Below are positions 27,901-41,323 of a stretch of 64,000 nt of DNA, in pieces (within the stretch, counting starts at the first letter, position 1; every line of letters begins with the position of its first letter). A program made the position numbers and the translations under genes. Below the pieces are notes generated by a model. The model saw only the letters and a program-made list of their open reading frames with translations. It did no database searches and had not been told where the DNA came from. The DNA is taken from positions 186,001-250,000 of the forward strand of contig NZ_JACVEG010000002.1 of NCBI RefSeq assembly GCF_014596725.1, read 5' to 3'. Origin of the DNA: Vibrio sp. Y2-5 (GTDB lineage: Bacteria; Pseudomonadota; Gammaproteobacteria; Enterobacterales; Vibrionaceae).

Positions 27901-28783
27901 CGTTCGGCGATTTTGCCAAAGCACGTTGAAATTCAACTTCCGCTTGCTCCAAATTGCCTTGATTCAGCTCGTTGTAACCACTGCGTTTGATGTCTCCACC
28001 GACGGCCGCTTTGTAATGATCTAAAACCGCTTTATCCTGTGGATGGGCTAACGCCCAACGTTGATAATAACGCTCATCAGATTCCTTTGGTTCTAACCAC
28101 AGTAGTGCCTGACGTAAAGAATCAGACGCCGTTTTACTCTGCTGAGAATAAGGTTCCAGCTGTTTTAATCCCTGACGGCGAGTGGGTTTGCGATAAGTTA
28201 ACACCTGACCATAGGCAATACCCACAGCGCTGTTGTTCGGGTTTTGCTTAGCGAGTTTACCCAGCTCGGACACCGCTTTCTTATACAGCGCTTTATCGCC
28301 AGACATGGTTAGGTAATATTCAGGCGCTAATTCAATCGGTGGCTCACTGCCTTTAAACAGTTCATCCCATGTTGCGATCGAACCTTTGATATCACCAGAC
28401 TGAGCCTGACGACGCGCTTGTTCGATTCCGCTTTGTGGCAATTGCCCTAGTGCTTCCGAGCGCGTTAGCTGCTGAAGTTGTGGCGCATTTGGGTGCGCTT
28501 TCTCTAGTCGGCTTTTCCACTGAGCACTCTCAGTAATATCGCCACGTTCCTGTGCCCAAAGTGACATCAGATACAGCGCATCTGGCTGATTTGGGTCAAC
28601 CATCAGTACTTTCTGCAGAGATTCCTGAGCGAGTGATGGATTGGACTTTTCGTGCCAATACTTAGCCTGATCAAGCAGTGAATCTAACGCTGGTGCAGTA
28701 GCCAAAGCCGGAGTTGCCATCACAAGTTGCAGCGTTTCAACCAAAAATAATGTGGAGAAAAGTTTTAACGTATTCTTTTTCAT
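24968..28783 (-). CDS. bcsC: Cellulose synthase subunit BcsC, TPR scaffold and outer-membrane porin
   Basis: About 1271 residues. A signal peptide (MKKNTLKLF..., ending ALA) is followed by roughly 20 tetratricopeptide repeats spread over residues 30-800, for example DADALAGIGYVALNKGDYSKA and NNPWLRLELARLYLQQGDA. A linker around 850-950 leads to a C-terminal beta-barrel (BcsC_C) ending in SLRQSFQDY, with a terminal aromatic as usual for outer-membrane proteins. It carries the glucan through the periplasm and out of the cell. The frame extends 10 codons upstream to an ATG at 28813 that overlaps the bcsB stop; 28783 is preferred for its signal peptide, but neither start has a strong ribosome-binding site. 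Confidence 0.93.
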   Translation of the reverse strand: MKKNTLKLFSTLFLVETLQLVMATPALATAPALDSLLDQAKYWHEKSNPSLAQESLQKVLMVDPNQPDALYLMSLWAQERGDITESAQWKSRLEKAHPNAPQLQQLTRSEALGQLPQSGIEQARRQAQSGDIKGSIATWDELFKGSEPPIELAPEYYLTMSGDKALYKKAVSELGKLAKQNPNNSAVGIAYGQVLTYRKPTRRQGLKQLEPYSQQSKTASDSLRQALLWLEPKESDERYYQRWALAHPQDKAVLDHYKAAVGGDIKRSGYNELNQGNLEQAEVEFQRALAKSPNDADALAGIGYVALNKGDYSKAADYLKRSAAQGGNQANKRREQASEAQFLAQLEQAKSAYQAGNTAQALELSAPLTKRKGDAGRGAKLFRADVLRHNGDYAQAEALLLKVLDEEPNNQAAKEALYYVYAEQNQTDKAKNLLSSLPQQVQSRIRKADSYSNIRDLAKMAVDAGNIETAIVILDNGLQRLPNNPWLRLELARLYLQQGDAVAAQGIIASLESEQASSEDLYVAGLYYSGQEKWKQTNLLLSRIPESERNSQANALYKESKFYLDLELASSHITHGQIAQARESLKAMQSQAIEKPIWAGKLAQLLMKTRDVDLAIDVVDASQARGIEGNAGDYADQVSVLYQAGLKQQAQDLLNHPQIIANSTPLQLARARNVYVINQADTLREQGQYAPAYDMLTAALQTDPTSKDLMLAMGRLYQSGKLNDQAEVVYQYLLDNQQDTPEQDALVGAINIALVKGEAGKARELSEQLQQVKSPSRLLLIARIDEAQGKHAQAMANLRQARAQLLGLQSTHASTSPMVGGLVMADNPFATSQGAENSNVAPSVYGTTMPWQVSAQTSANGAYINQRADLPQPTSEQQTLADVNRLMMQISDRTSSWVQGGIEIRGRDGENGLSRLTEARAPMEWSTVPFGDARFAINVAPVTLDAGTSSGDANRRFGTGALIQGQVAETEGVSSLNGDTLPDVDSQGGQRQSGVELAMSLRDQYYQLDIGTTPLGTELSTLVGGAKVIAPLGDYTKLSFSLERRAVKDSMLSYVGMKDSFSGQYWGQVTQNGINIQLNYDDGDVGYYAGGGVWRYAGRNVEDNDAVKVEAGMYLRPLKADDRELQIGSHISYQNFEENLSYYSFGHGGYFSPQNYVSVSFPVEYTQEFSKLSLGIGGALGYQSYSQDEANYFPGQSAMQSTLESYVRSGWAKEARYSGESTDGIGYSFQARLGYKIKRDLTLEAKVAYDTFGDYNESKAQLSLRQSFQDY

Positions 28784-28802
28784 AATGATGAATCCAGAGC
28801 CC

Positions 28803-31025
28803 CTACTCTTCATTCAAGCGCCGTTCGGCTATGTGCTGTAAGCGGCTATAAATAGCAAATCCCAAAATCGATGAAACAATCAAAGTCAGTAAAGCGAAAA
28901 TGGCGCTGTGTTGGTTGGCATACCAGATGGCCATTTTGTACCAAGCTAGCTGACCAGATGGAAACTGAGGCGCAACCTGGAAACTGGTCGCTCCATTGTC
29001 ATCGGTAATAACTGTGGCATCACCACGAATAGCCGCGTTGATGGATGAAACCTTCAGGTCTTTATCCAACTTAACCAATTGCTGATCTGATGAAGCGGTG
29101 GCAACCACTACTGTGTAGTTTTCGCTCCAAGGAGACTCAAAGCTGATGAAGCCACGCCATGATTCATTCGACGAGAAGTATCTTTCTGCTTCTTGCTCTG
29201 TGAGGTTCCAGTTCCCTTGCAACCAACGGAGCAATTTATCGCCCATTGATTGAGACTTAACGCGCAGCATGTGGTCCCGCTCTTCAAAAGGCGAGTTGGT
29301 TAACAACATGCGGTTAAAGCGCGCTTCTTTCATCGAACTCACAGCCAGAATATCTTTGTGCTCAAGTTCCATACTGCTCAACGGTGAACCAAGAATGACG
29401 TGGTTTTGGAAAATTACGGTACCCGTCGCCGCACCTGATCGTGCCGTCAAACTAAAGAGTGTTTGTAATTGTGCCTTGCTTGGGTTGGCAGGTAACCAAA
29501 GCACTGTTCCTGAATAATCCGCTAAACGCGAAAACGGAAAGGACGCACCAACAAAAAATGACAGGTTAGGCAACAGCGAAAAATGCTGGGTATTGCTCAG
29601 ATCAATGCTCGACGAGTTTTTAATTCGGCTTTGAATATTGCTGTCCATCGACGCACCACAAGGCAAATCAGCTTGTGGTTTGACATCAAAATAGAGCGAT
29701 AACTGGTTATCGCCATAAATCATGTATGGCTGAATCGGTAACAGCGCGGTTTCCTGACGAGTATCACCACCCAAGCGACGCCATAGTTGCTCAAGTACTC
29801 CGCGTTGGTTTACTGGTAAATCATTTAAAAACTTACCATTGAAAATCACGTTCAAGAACGAGTGTTCAGTATCAATCAAAGCGTCGGGCGGGAAGCTGTA
29901 ATCAATGTTCAAAGGAATGGTTTCCCCGTCCCACAAGAACAAATCTGGCGCTGCACGGAATGAATAATCCAGCGAGTTATGCCAGATACCTTTCGCCACC
30001 ATGTTTTGCCCTTGGGCACTCAGTTCGCTTAGTAATACAGGCTCTGATGTCGGAATCCAGCGCGGAGCATCGTAAGGTTTGCTTTTGGCAATCGCCTCAG
30101 ATTCCACTAAGTATTTCGAGGTCTGCTTTTCAAAATCTAGGCGAGCTAAACGGTGTACCGCTGATTGCAATCCATGCTGATCTTTCGCGACGATCAACAG
30201 CAACTTATAAAGCGGATTACGTGGGTTTGCGACCACTTGCAGCAAAGGTTGTTCTGCTTTCGGCAACGTTAGATCACCGATTTTGTCACCCGGTGCACCA
30301 AATACAATTGCATTACTCAGAGGCAATTGACCTTTTGAAACCTCAAATGAGACACCACGGTAGGTGGCTTGTACACCAAACCATGATGACAGAGCCGCTG
30401 CCGCGCTCACTTGATCAGAGGTCAATGACTTAGGAAAGACAAATTGAACTGGGTTATCCAACATATCCTGAGCATCCCAAAACGGGTTTGGGAAGAAGTT
30501 TAAATCGGCTGCGATACCTAGCTGCTGCGCACTCAGTTCAAGTTTTGAACTTGGTAGGATTTCAATCTGCTCGGAACGATTGTCTTCATTCTGAACACAC
30601 AAGTTGTCCTGCTCACTGATAAGGCTAAAGCTCAAAGTATTGCGAGAACTGACTAGCAGTGCAGGCACATTTAACTGATAGCGGTTTGCCTTCTGCTGTA
30701 CTGAAGAGAGTGGAATCGAGCCAATCGGTTCGCCGTTAACACGAACCTGCAAGGTGACATCGCTATCCATCAATGAAGCGGACGAACGCAAGTCTAACGT
30801 TATTTGAGCCTGATTCACCAGTTGGTCAATTGGCAAACTGAACATGACACCAGCGTCTTTTTGACCGCCACGAAACACAATACCTTTAACGTAGCCCATA
30901 TCAGCCAACGTCATTTTGTTTTGATACTGTTGAACGCTGCCATCTTCTTCTGCTGATGCCCACGCTTTCGCTGGCAGCAGTACAGAGAACCAAGCCACCA
31001 GTATTGTTAGCAACATATTTTTCAT
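28803..31025 (-). CDS. bcsB: Cellulose synthase periplasmic subunit BcsB
   Basis: A 740-residue protein with an N-terminal signal peptide (ends AKAWA) and one C-terminal membrane helix (FALLTLIVSSILGFAIYSRL). It guides the polymer across the periplasm, with its anchor packing against BcsA. Family blocks include FSLPIDQLVNQAQITLDLRS, RNTLSFSLISEQDNLCVQNE and LPCGASMD. The start codon overlaps the bcsA stop (TAATG), giving coupled translation and a BcsA:BcsB ratio set by the mRNA. Its 3' end lies within 20 bases of bcsC. Confidence 0.94.
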   Translation of the reverse strand: MKNMLLTILVAWFSVLLPAKAWASAEEDGSVQQYQNKMTLADMGYVKGIVFRGGQKDAGVMFSLPIDQLVNQAQITLDLRSSASLMDSDVTLQVRVNGEPIGSIPLSSVQQKANRYQLNVPALLVSSRNTLSFSLISEQDNLCVQNEDNRSEQIEILPSSKLELSAQQLGIAADLNFFPNPFWDAQDMLDNPVQFVFPKSLTSDQVSAAAALSSWFGVQATYRGVSFEVSKGQLPLSNAIVFGAPGDKIGDLTLPKAEQPLLQVVANPRNPLYKLLLIVAKDQHGLQSAVHRLARLDFEKQTSKYLVESEAIAKSKPYDAPRWIPTSEPVLLSELSAQGQNMVAKGIWHNSLDYSFRAAPDLFLWDGETIPLNIDYSFPPDALIDTEHSFLNVIFNGKFLNDLPVNQRGVLEQLWRRLGGDTRQETALLPIQPYMIYGDNQLSLYFDVKPQADLPCGASMDSNIQSRIKNSSSIDLSNTQHFSLLPNLSFFVGASFPFSRLADYSGTVLWLPANPSKAQLQTLFSLTARSGAATGTVIFQNHVILGSPLSSMELEHKDILAVSSMKEARFNRMLLTNSPFEERDHMLRVKSQSMGDKLLRWLQGNWNLTEQEAERYFSSNESWRGFISFESPWSENYTVVVATASSDQQLVKLDKDLKVSSINAAIRGDATVITDDNGATSFQVAPQFPSGQLAWYKMAIWYANQHSAIFALLTLIVSSILGFAIYSRLQHIAERRLNEE

Positions 31026-33130
31026 TACGCTTGCTCTCCACTGAAGCGTTTAGATTGGACTGCATTTCTTTTTCGAGATATTCGATACGCTTTAAGCGCA
31101 TTACTCGCCACATCCCAAATGCACGAAACAATCGTCACTAAAGAGCGCAATGGTCTATCTTGTTTGCGCGGAGCACGAACCCAAGCGTCAGAACGAGCCA
31201 ATACAATGCGAACGAGTTCACGACGATGGTTCAAAGAAACTTCACTGAACTTCAAGCGATAGCCTTTTTCATTAACACCTATCTGCTCGACTGGGATCGC
31301 GATACTGCCTGAGCGAAGCTGCAGTTCAATCGCTTCAACTGCTTCACCTCGTTGATCTGCAGGTAATGCAACCAGACAACCACCCATAGAGAGATCCACC
31401 GTATGTGAGCGAGAAAGCACACCACTAACATAATGAATCACAACAGGAATTTTCACATCTAAGCGGATGGTTTCACGAACTTGTTTCGTTTCACGACCAG
31501 CGGCAATGGCTGCGAGCAAGAAGAATAGTCCATAAACCGACCACCCTACATTGAGTGCCACAACCATAGGATCAGCCACAAAGAATGAGTAACCCAAAGC
31601 ACGATAGATGCCCCAACCAATACCAATTACCAGTATCGCTGCGGTAATCATATGCGGTTTAACAATGTGAGCATCGAAATAGGTTTTGTCGAGCAAAGCG
31701 CCTTTGTCAGTTACGTTGAATTTGCCACGCTTCGGGAAAATCATGGTCACAATGGTTGGCAGCGCCAAATGGAATGCCAGCACCATGTCGTAAATATCAC
31801 CCCAAAAACTGTATCGTGAACGCCCGTTTAAACGTGAAGAGACGAACATGGACATAATAAAATGCGGCAATGCATAAGAAAAAATCAGGCTTGCTGAGGA
31901 GTGAATGATGTTCAGGTTGAACAGCAAAAACGCGAGCGGCGCCGTCAAGAATACAATTCTTGGCAGCGGGAATAAGAAGTACAACATCGCACTCAAATAG
32001 CAGAGACGTTGTTGCAGCTTCAGACCACGACCTAACAATGGGTTGTCAACACGGAAGATCTGTACCATGCCGCGCGCCCAGCGGTTACGCTGAATAACAT
32101 GCAAGCCAAGACGCTCAGTCGCTAAACCACCCGCCATCGGAATCGGCAGATAAGCGGTATTCCAACCTAAACGCTGCATTTTAAGTGCGGTATGTGCATC
32201 TTCCGTTACCGTTTCAACGGCAACGCCACCAATCTGTTCCAAAGCGGTACGACGCAAAACGGCACATGAACCACAGAAGAAGGTCGCATTCCACATGTCA
32301 TTCCCTTGTTGAATAGGGCCGTAGAAAAGCTCGCCTTCGTTTGGAATATCATGTTTACCGTACAGATTACGTTCAAAAGGATCCGGAGAATAAAAGTGGT
32401 GCGGAGTCTGCATCAAAGCTAGCTTTGGATCTTTCAGGAAAGCACCCACCGTTGCCTGCAAGAATACCCGTACAGCAACGTGGTCACAGTCAAAAATACA
32501 AATCAGCTCACCGTTAGTTTGCTTCAATGCGTTGTTTAAGTTGCCTGCCTTTGCGTGTGAGTTGTCAGACCGAGTGATGTAGCCAACCCCTGCCTGCGCA
32601 GCAAACCTTGCAAATTCTTTACGCTTACCGTCATCAAGAATATAAACCTTGATTTTATCTTTCGGATATTCAAGACATTGCGCTGCCAAGACCGTATCGC
32701 GAACAACATCCAGTGATTCGTTATATGTAGGAATATAAACGTCCACCGTCGGCCATTTGTTGCTGTCTTTTGGCAATGGAACAATCTGACGATTCAAAGG
32801 GAACGTCGTTTGTAGATAACCGAGCAGCAACATTACCCAAGAATAGAGTTCAGCGATGAACAGCCCTGTTCCTAGAATCGCTTCGATCATCGAATTGAAG
32901 TGTAACGTCTGGTCAGCACGGAAATAGAGGTAACGAGTCGAGGTTAAGATGGAAAAAAGTACCATCACCACAGATACGTCACGACGTTTACTAAAATTGA
33001 GTAAATACAGTATTACTAAACTGACAATCGCAAACACGAATTGCTTGTCACTGTCCATTGGCGTGACAACAACCATTGCTGCCAATGGAGACATGACAAT
33101 GATCAGCAAATATAAAGCTAGCTTATTCAT
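31025..33130 (-). CDS. bcsA: Cellulose synthase catalytic subunit BcsA with PilZ domain
   Basis: A 701-residue inner-membrane GT2 glycosyltransferase that makes beta-1,4-glucan from UDP-glucose. Visible features: N-terminal helices; ILDDGK with Asp166-167; DCD 214-216; TED 309-311 holding the catalytic Asp; QRNRW 347-351 binding the acceptor; further helices 375-540; and a C-terminal PilZ domain with RETIR (Arg552, Arg556) and DLSMGG (579-584), the residues that bind c-di-GMP. The enzyme should therefore be activated by c-di-GMP. It is somewhat shorter than E. coli BcsA (872 residues), mainly at the N-terminus. All catalytic motifs look intact. Confidence 0.96.
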   Translation of the reverse strand: MNKLALYLLIIVMSPLAAMVVVTPMDSDKQFVFAIVSLVILYLLNFSKRRDVSVVMVLFSILTSTRYLYFRADQTLHFNSMIEAILGTGLFIAELYSWVMLLLGYLQTTFPLNRQIVPLPKDSNKWPTVDVYIPTYNESLDVVRDTVLAAQCLEYPKDKIKVYILDDGKRKEFARFAAQAGVGYITRSDNSHAKAGNLNNALKQTNGELICIFDCDHVAVRVFLQATVGAFLKDPKLALMQTPHHFYSPDPFERNLYGKHDIPNEGELFYGPIQQGNDMWNATFFCGSCAVLRRTALEQIGGVAVETVTEDAHTALKMQRLGWNTAYLPIPMAGGLATERLGLHVIQRNRWARGMVQIFRVDNPLLGRGLKLQQRLCYLSAMLYFLFPLPRIVFLTAPLAFLLFNLNIIHSSASLIFSYALPHFIMSMFVSSRLNGRSRYSFWGDIYDMVLAFHLALPTIVTMIFPKRGKFNVTDKGALLDKTYFDAHIVKPHMITAAILVIGIGWGIYRALGYSFFVADPMVVALNVGWSVYGLFFLLAAIAAGRETKQVRETIRLDVKIPVVIHYVSGVLSRSHTVDLSMGGCLVALPADQRGEAVEAIELQLRSGSIAIPVEQIGVNEKGYRLKFSEVSLNHRRELVRIVLARSDAWVRAPRKQDRPLRSLVTIVSCIWDVASNALKAYRISRKRNAVQSKRFSGEQA

Positions 33131-33153
33131 TCTTAATGTTTACCGATCGCTAA

Positions 33154-33957
33154 TTAAATGTGATGTGGGGCTGGAGCGGAGAACATTGAACCATCATTGG
33201 TCACTAATCCCAGTTTTTCAGCCAGTTTTTTACTGATGACTTCAATATCAAAAGCCGCAACAGAAGCGTGGTTAACTGACGTAATCGACTGTTGAGCAGC
33301 ATTTGCTTCAACCACACTTTCATCGCGGTGAACAATACCTATAACCGTGTCGTTTAATCGTTGAACAATATAACCTTCAACGTCTTTGCTGACTTTACGG
33401 CGGTAATCGGCCTGATTGATAACCACAAAGGAATCCGGTGCATTTTCTTGCATTGCAATGTCGGCAAAGAGGTTTTCAACGACAGGTAATAACGACAAAG
33501 AGGCGGTATCAGCCAGAAGTGGTGTAACAACCACATCCGCTTTTGGAAGCAATGACTGTAAAGCGTAGATATTTGCAGTAGGTAAGTCCGCGACAACAAT
33601 AAGATCAGGTTGAGCCAGCAACTCTTGTAAACCACGAGTAACAAAAGAAGGTTCACGAATTAAGCTCATCTCAAACGTAGAACGTTGTTGAATCGTCGTC
33701 TTACCATAAGGCAACACAAAGACATGATGCTGAGTGGAAAGTAAATGCTTACTCCACATCGCAGACTCGCTGGCAGAAGCCACATAACCGGACGTATCCG
33801 CGAGTGGGATACCAAACTGTAGACGCAGCGCATTTTGTGGATCAAGATCCACCGCCGCAGTTTTAAGACCCATTGTAGACAAAGAATGGCAAAGGTTTGC
33901 AGCAAGTGTTGTTTTTCCTGTACCGCCCTTTGGGGAATAAACAGCAATTAAAGGCAT
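33154..33957 (-). CDS. bcsQ: Cellulose biosynthesis ParA/MinD-like ATPase BcsQ
   Basis: A 267-residue P-loop ATPase of the MinD/ParA class. A deviant Walker A is at residues 9-16 (KGGTGKTT), AVDLDPQNALRLQFG follows, and VVADLPTAN acts as the Walker B region. BcsQ localises and supports the synthase complex at the pole in enterobacteria. The start overlaps the stop of the upstream 124-residue gene (TAATG), and bcsA begins 23 bases after its end, so all are one operon. The C-terminus is slightly His-rich (PAPHHI). Confidence 0.92.
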   Translation of the reverse strand: MPLIAVYSPKGGTGKTTLAANLCHSLSTMGLKTAAVDLDPQNALRLQFGIPLADTSGYVASASESAMWSKHLLSTQHHVFVLPYGKTTIQQRSTFEMSLIREPSFVTRGLQELLAQPDLIVVADLPTANIYALQSLLPKADVVVTPLLADTASLSLLPVVENLFADIAMQENAPDSFVVINQADYRRKVSKDVEGYIVQRLNDTVIGIVHRDESVVEANAAQQSITSVNHASVAAFDIEVISKKLAEKLGLVTNDGSMFSAPAPHHI

Positions 33958-34331
33958 TACTCATTCCCCGCTATGACAAATGTGCTTTCACGCTCTTGAG
34001 TCAACCCTGCAGAATGCAATAAACGCTCTAACGACTGCTTAGATGAGATTTTTGATACTGAGTCGAAAATCGAAGCTTCTGACGTTTTCTCGGTTACTCG
34101 ATTGGTAATAAGGCTCGCATCAAACGAAGTTAAGTGTTCTGCATCAATACCGTTCAAATGGTCCAAATGTGCGCAATCCTGTGCTTGAGCAGAAAAGCGC
34201 TCATCTAACTGATTAAAAATAGCGTAATGAGCCTTAGCCATCTCGTAACCACGAGACAATTCAAACTGCTGAAAATGGGTATTCTGCTGAATTTGTTGCT
34301 TAAAACGCTCTAGGTCGTCATAGATGTCCAA
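33957..34331 (-). CDS. First gene of the bcs operon, small accessory protein of unknown function
   Basis: 124 residues, no signal peptide or membrane helix, so cytoplasmic. The N-terminus is acidic and helical (MDIYDDLERFKQQIQQ), the middle is rich in His and Asp, and the C-terminus contains SKQSLERLLHSAGLTQERES. It takes the place held by bcsR in E. coli or bcsP in some proteobacteria, but it is twice the length of BcsR and I cannot confirm homology. Its stop overlaps the bcsQ start, so a role in assembling or regulating the synthase is likely from context alone. The operon promoter should lie in 34332-34600. Confidence 0.6.
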   Translation of the reverse strand: MDIYDDLERFKQQIQQNTHFQQFELSRGYEMAKAHYAIFNQLDERFSAQAQDCAHLDHLNGIDAEHLTSFDASLITNRVTEKTSEASIFDSVSKISSKQSLERLLHSAGLTQERESTFVIAGNE

Positions 34332-34620
34332 GTTGCTTCCGTCACACTTAAATATTCAAAGCGCGCATTATGCCAACATATCAATGGAAGTAATGTCTCA
34401 AATTTGAGTCATCCGTCTAAATTATAAATAAAAAACTCATTAAGAGATCAAATTTCGAACAAATCGGTAGATCAATGCCTATCCAGAAAGGTGAAGAATC
34501 TCGAAAAATGTCAATTGTATCAGTAAACTAGCATCAGCTTGACTTGACGGAAAGGTCACACAATCATGCCAAACTGGCTGCTATGATACCGGTTGCATTC
34601 ATCAGTAAAAAGGTTATATC

Positions 34621-34674
34621 ATGTTGAAGCCTATACTCACTCTAACCATTTCCTTCCTGACAGTAACTCATTAA
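34621..34674 (+). CDS. Possible 17-residue hydrophobic peptide
   Basis: ATG with AAAGG seven bases upstream, encoding MLKPILTLTISFLTVTH, which resembles a truncated signal peptide or a tiny membrane peptide. A hairpin follows 22 bases after the stop. It may be real (leader peptide or small membrane protein), the start of a gene lost by deletion, or chance. Confidence 0.2.
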   Translation: MLKPILTLTISFLTVTH

Positions 34675-34696
34675 TTAGTAGGCTTTAAATGAAACC

Positions 34697-34719
34697 CACC
34701 GGAGCAGGAGCTTCCGGTG
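34697..34719 (-). terminator. Possible terminator of the beta-glucoside operon
   Basis: 7-bp stem CACCGGA/TCCGGTG with a 9-base loop, followed on the minus strand by GGTTTCATTT. The T run is weak. Confidence 0.45.
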
Positions 34720-34739
34720 AGCCGATGGGGGAACTAAAT

Positions 34740-37616
<2,877 letters not shown>

Positions 37617-37645
37617 TTAGATGGGTATTGCTGGCTGGCAGACAT

Positions 37646-37719
37646 AAAAAAACCCGAGGACCCCAAAATGCATTACATCTGGGTATCCTCGGGTTTTGCC
37701 CTATAGCGGTAACAATCCC
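37646..37719 (-). promoter_or_regulatory. Proximal ribonucleic antiterminator (RAT) overlapping a terminator
   Basis: On the minus strand, GGGATTGTTACCGC at the start of 37719-37691 and GGGCAAAACCC at its end match the BglG/LicT RAT pattern. Its 3' end is the 5' arm of a strong terminator (AACCCGAGGA/TCCTCGGGTT, 37651-37660 with 37686-37695, then seven T). Binding of the BglG-type protein to RAT would prevent the terminator from forming. Confidence 0.92.
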
Positions 37720-37750
37720 GAAAAACGATAATTAGCCTGAATTTTATGTA

Positions 37751-37827
37751 TAAAAAAACCTGACCACTCACCAAGTAAACCTTAGGTAAGCTAAGTCAGG
37801 TTTTGCTCGCGTTTGCGATAACAATCC
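37751..37827 (-). promoter_or_regulatory. Distal RAT overlapping a second terminator
   Basis: On the minus strand, GGATTGTTATCGC...GAGCAAAACC (37827-37799) is a second full RAT site. Its end overlaps the arm AACCTGAC/GTCAGGTT (37757-37764 with 37795-37802) of a terminator with a T run at 37751-37758. It is transcribed before the proximal switch, so a transcript must escape two stops to reach the EIIBC gene. Confidence 0.92.
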
Positions 37828-38270
37828 ATTTCGACGTAACAAGGTGTCTATTTAACAACCTTGCCGACGTTGTTCGTGTGGACAATAAGCCCAGCGTCTT
37901 TTCAGATCAACTGACTAACAAACCAAACGTGAATTGGATCAGATTCACACGATGAATAACTGAACAAATAGCGATAAACATCACAATTGTAACCGGTGCC
38001 AATGAGGAGTTTATACTCATTTGTAAGCACTGAGATTATGATGTCCCTATCAAAAATGACCCTACTTCGAACTATTTTGGTAACCGTATGTAGCCATTCT
38101 CACGTTAACCTGCTTCTACAAAGATGCAAAAAAGATGGGGGCTATACGCTGTGCCCAAATGACAGAGTTGTCATAATCATTAAAAGGTAAACCTAAGCTT
38201 TAGGACAAAATATAAAGCGTCTGACCAGCTTGGTTTTTTCCATACAAAATAGTCTAGTAACTTAAATATT
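37828..38270. other. Divergent promoter region of the beta-glucoside locus
   Basis: Promoters for the leftward leader and for the rightward bglG operon. An inverted repeat GTGAAT-N8-ATTCAC lies at 37929-37948; the spacing is wrong for CRP, and its binding protein is unknown. No RAT site precedes bglG on the plus strand. The short frame at 37996-38190 has no coding character. Confidence 0.45.
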
Positions 38271-41062
<2,792 letters not shown>

Positions 41063-41082
41063 AAATTGTGGAAAGATTGAGC

Positions 41083-41204
41083 TTATAACATCGAAAAGAA
41101 CTTTCGACCCTCAATTAGAATGTGCTGAGTAGCGATCACTGCTTTACCGGATTCGTAAGCAGGTCGGCATACCAACGGCACAATATTGACTTGGGTGTAT
41201 CTGA
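41083..41204 (-). pseudogene. Remnant of a GGDEF-hemerythrin gene with an internal deletion
   Basis: Read on the minus strand, this stretch encodes NIVPLVCRPAYESGKAVIA joined directly to QHILIEGRKFFSML and a stop. The intact cyclase at 49516-51072 has NIVQLVWRPAYESGNSLID and, about 100 residues later, QHILTEDRKYFQKL at its C-terminus. So the remnant keeps both ends of the hemerythrin domain and has lost its middle in frame, along with everything upstream of the junction near 41204. The nucleotide similarity is also clear. Immediately next to it, 41204-41220 reads on the minus strand as GGCTTTGTTGCCCAATT, like an IS5/IS903-group terminal repeat. Confidence 0.8.
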
Positions 41205-41248
41205 ATTGGGCAACAAAGCCTATAAATATAATGAAGAGTTATTGAACA

Positions 41249-41277
41249 CAAAAAAGCGGTCATTCAAAAATGACCGC
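41249..41277 (-). terminator. Terminator of the CMD-family gene
   Basis: Stem GCGGTCATT/AATGACCGC (41256-41264 with 41269-41277) and a T run on the minus strand. Confidence 0.85.
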
Positions 41278-41323
41278 CAATATCAAAACAGTAGAAACAC
41301 TGATATCTATTTGAAATCTCTGT

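Larger units (their letters stand above)
34332..34739. other. Promoter region of the bcs operon, with a tiny possible ORF
   Basis: 408 bases between the bcs operon and the divergently placed end of the beta-glucosidase gene. It must hold the bcs promoter. A 17-codon frame (34621-34674) and a hairpin (34697-34719) are listed separately. I see no c-di-GMP riboswitch core. Confidence 0.4.

Noticed and set aside
29960..30433. 157-codon plus-strand frame inside bcsB
   Set aside because: Antisense to a clearly conserved bcsB; it has no motif and is a by-product of bcsB codon use.
34332..34620. c-di-GMP riboswitch ahead of the bcs operon
   Set aside because: The conserved GEMM core was looked for and is not there; control by c-di-GMP is through the BcsA PilZ domain.
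37929..37948. GTGAAT-N8-ATTCAC as a CRP site in the beta-glucoside promoter region
   Set aside because: The GTGA and TCAC halves are 12 bases apart rather than the CRP spacing, so it is noted only as an inverted repeat.
37996..38190. 64-codon frame upstream of bglG
   Set aside because: No ribosome-binding site, no recognisable domain, and it lies in the expected promoter region.
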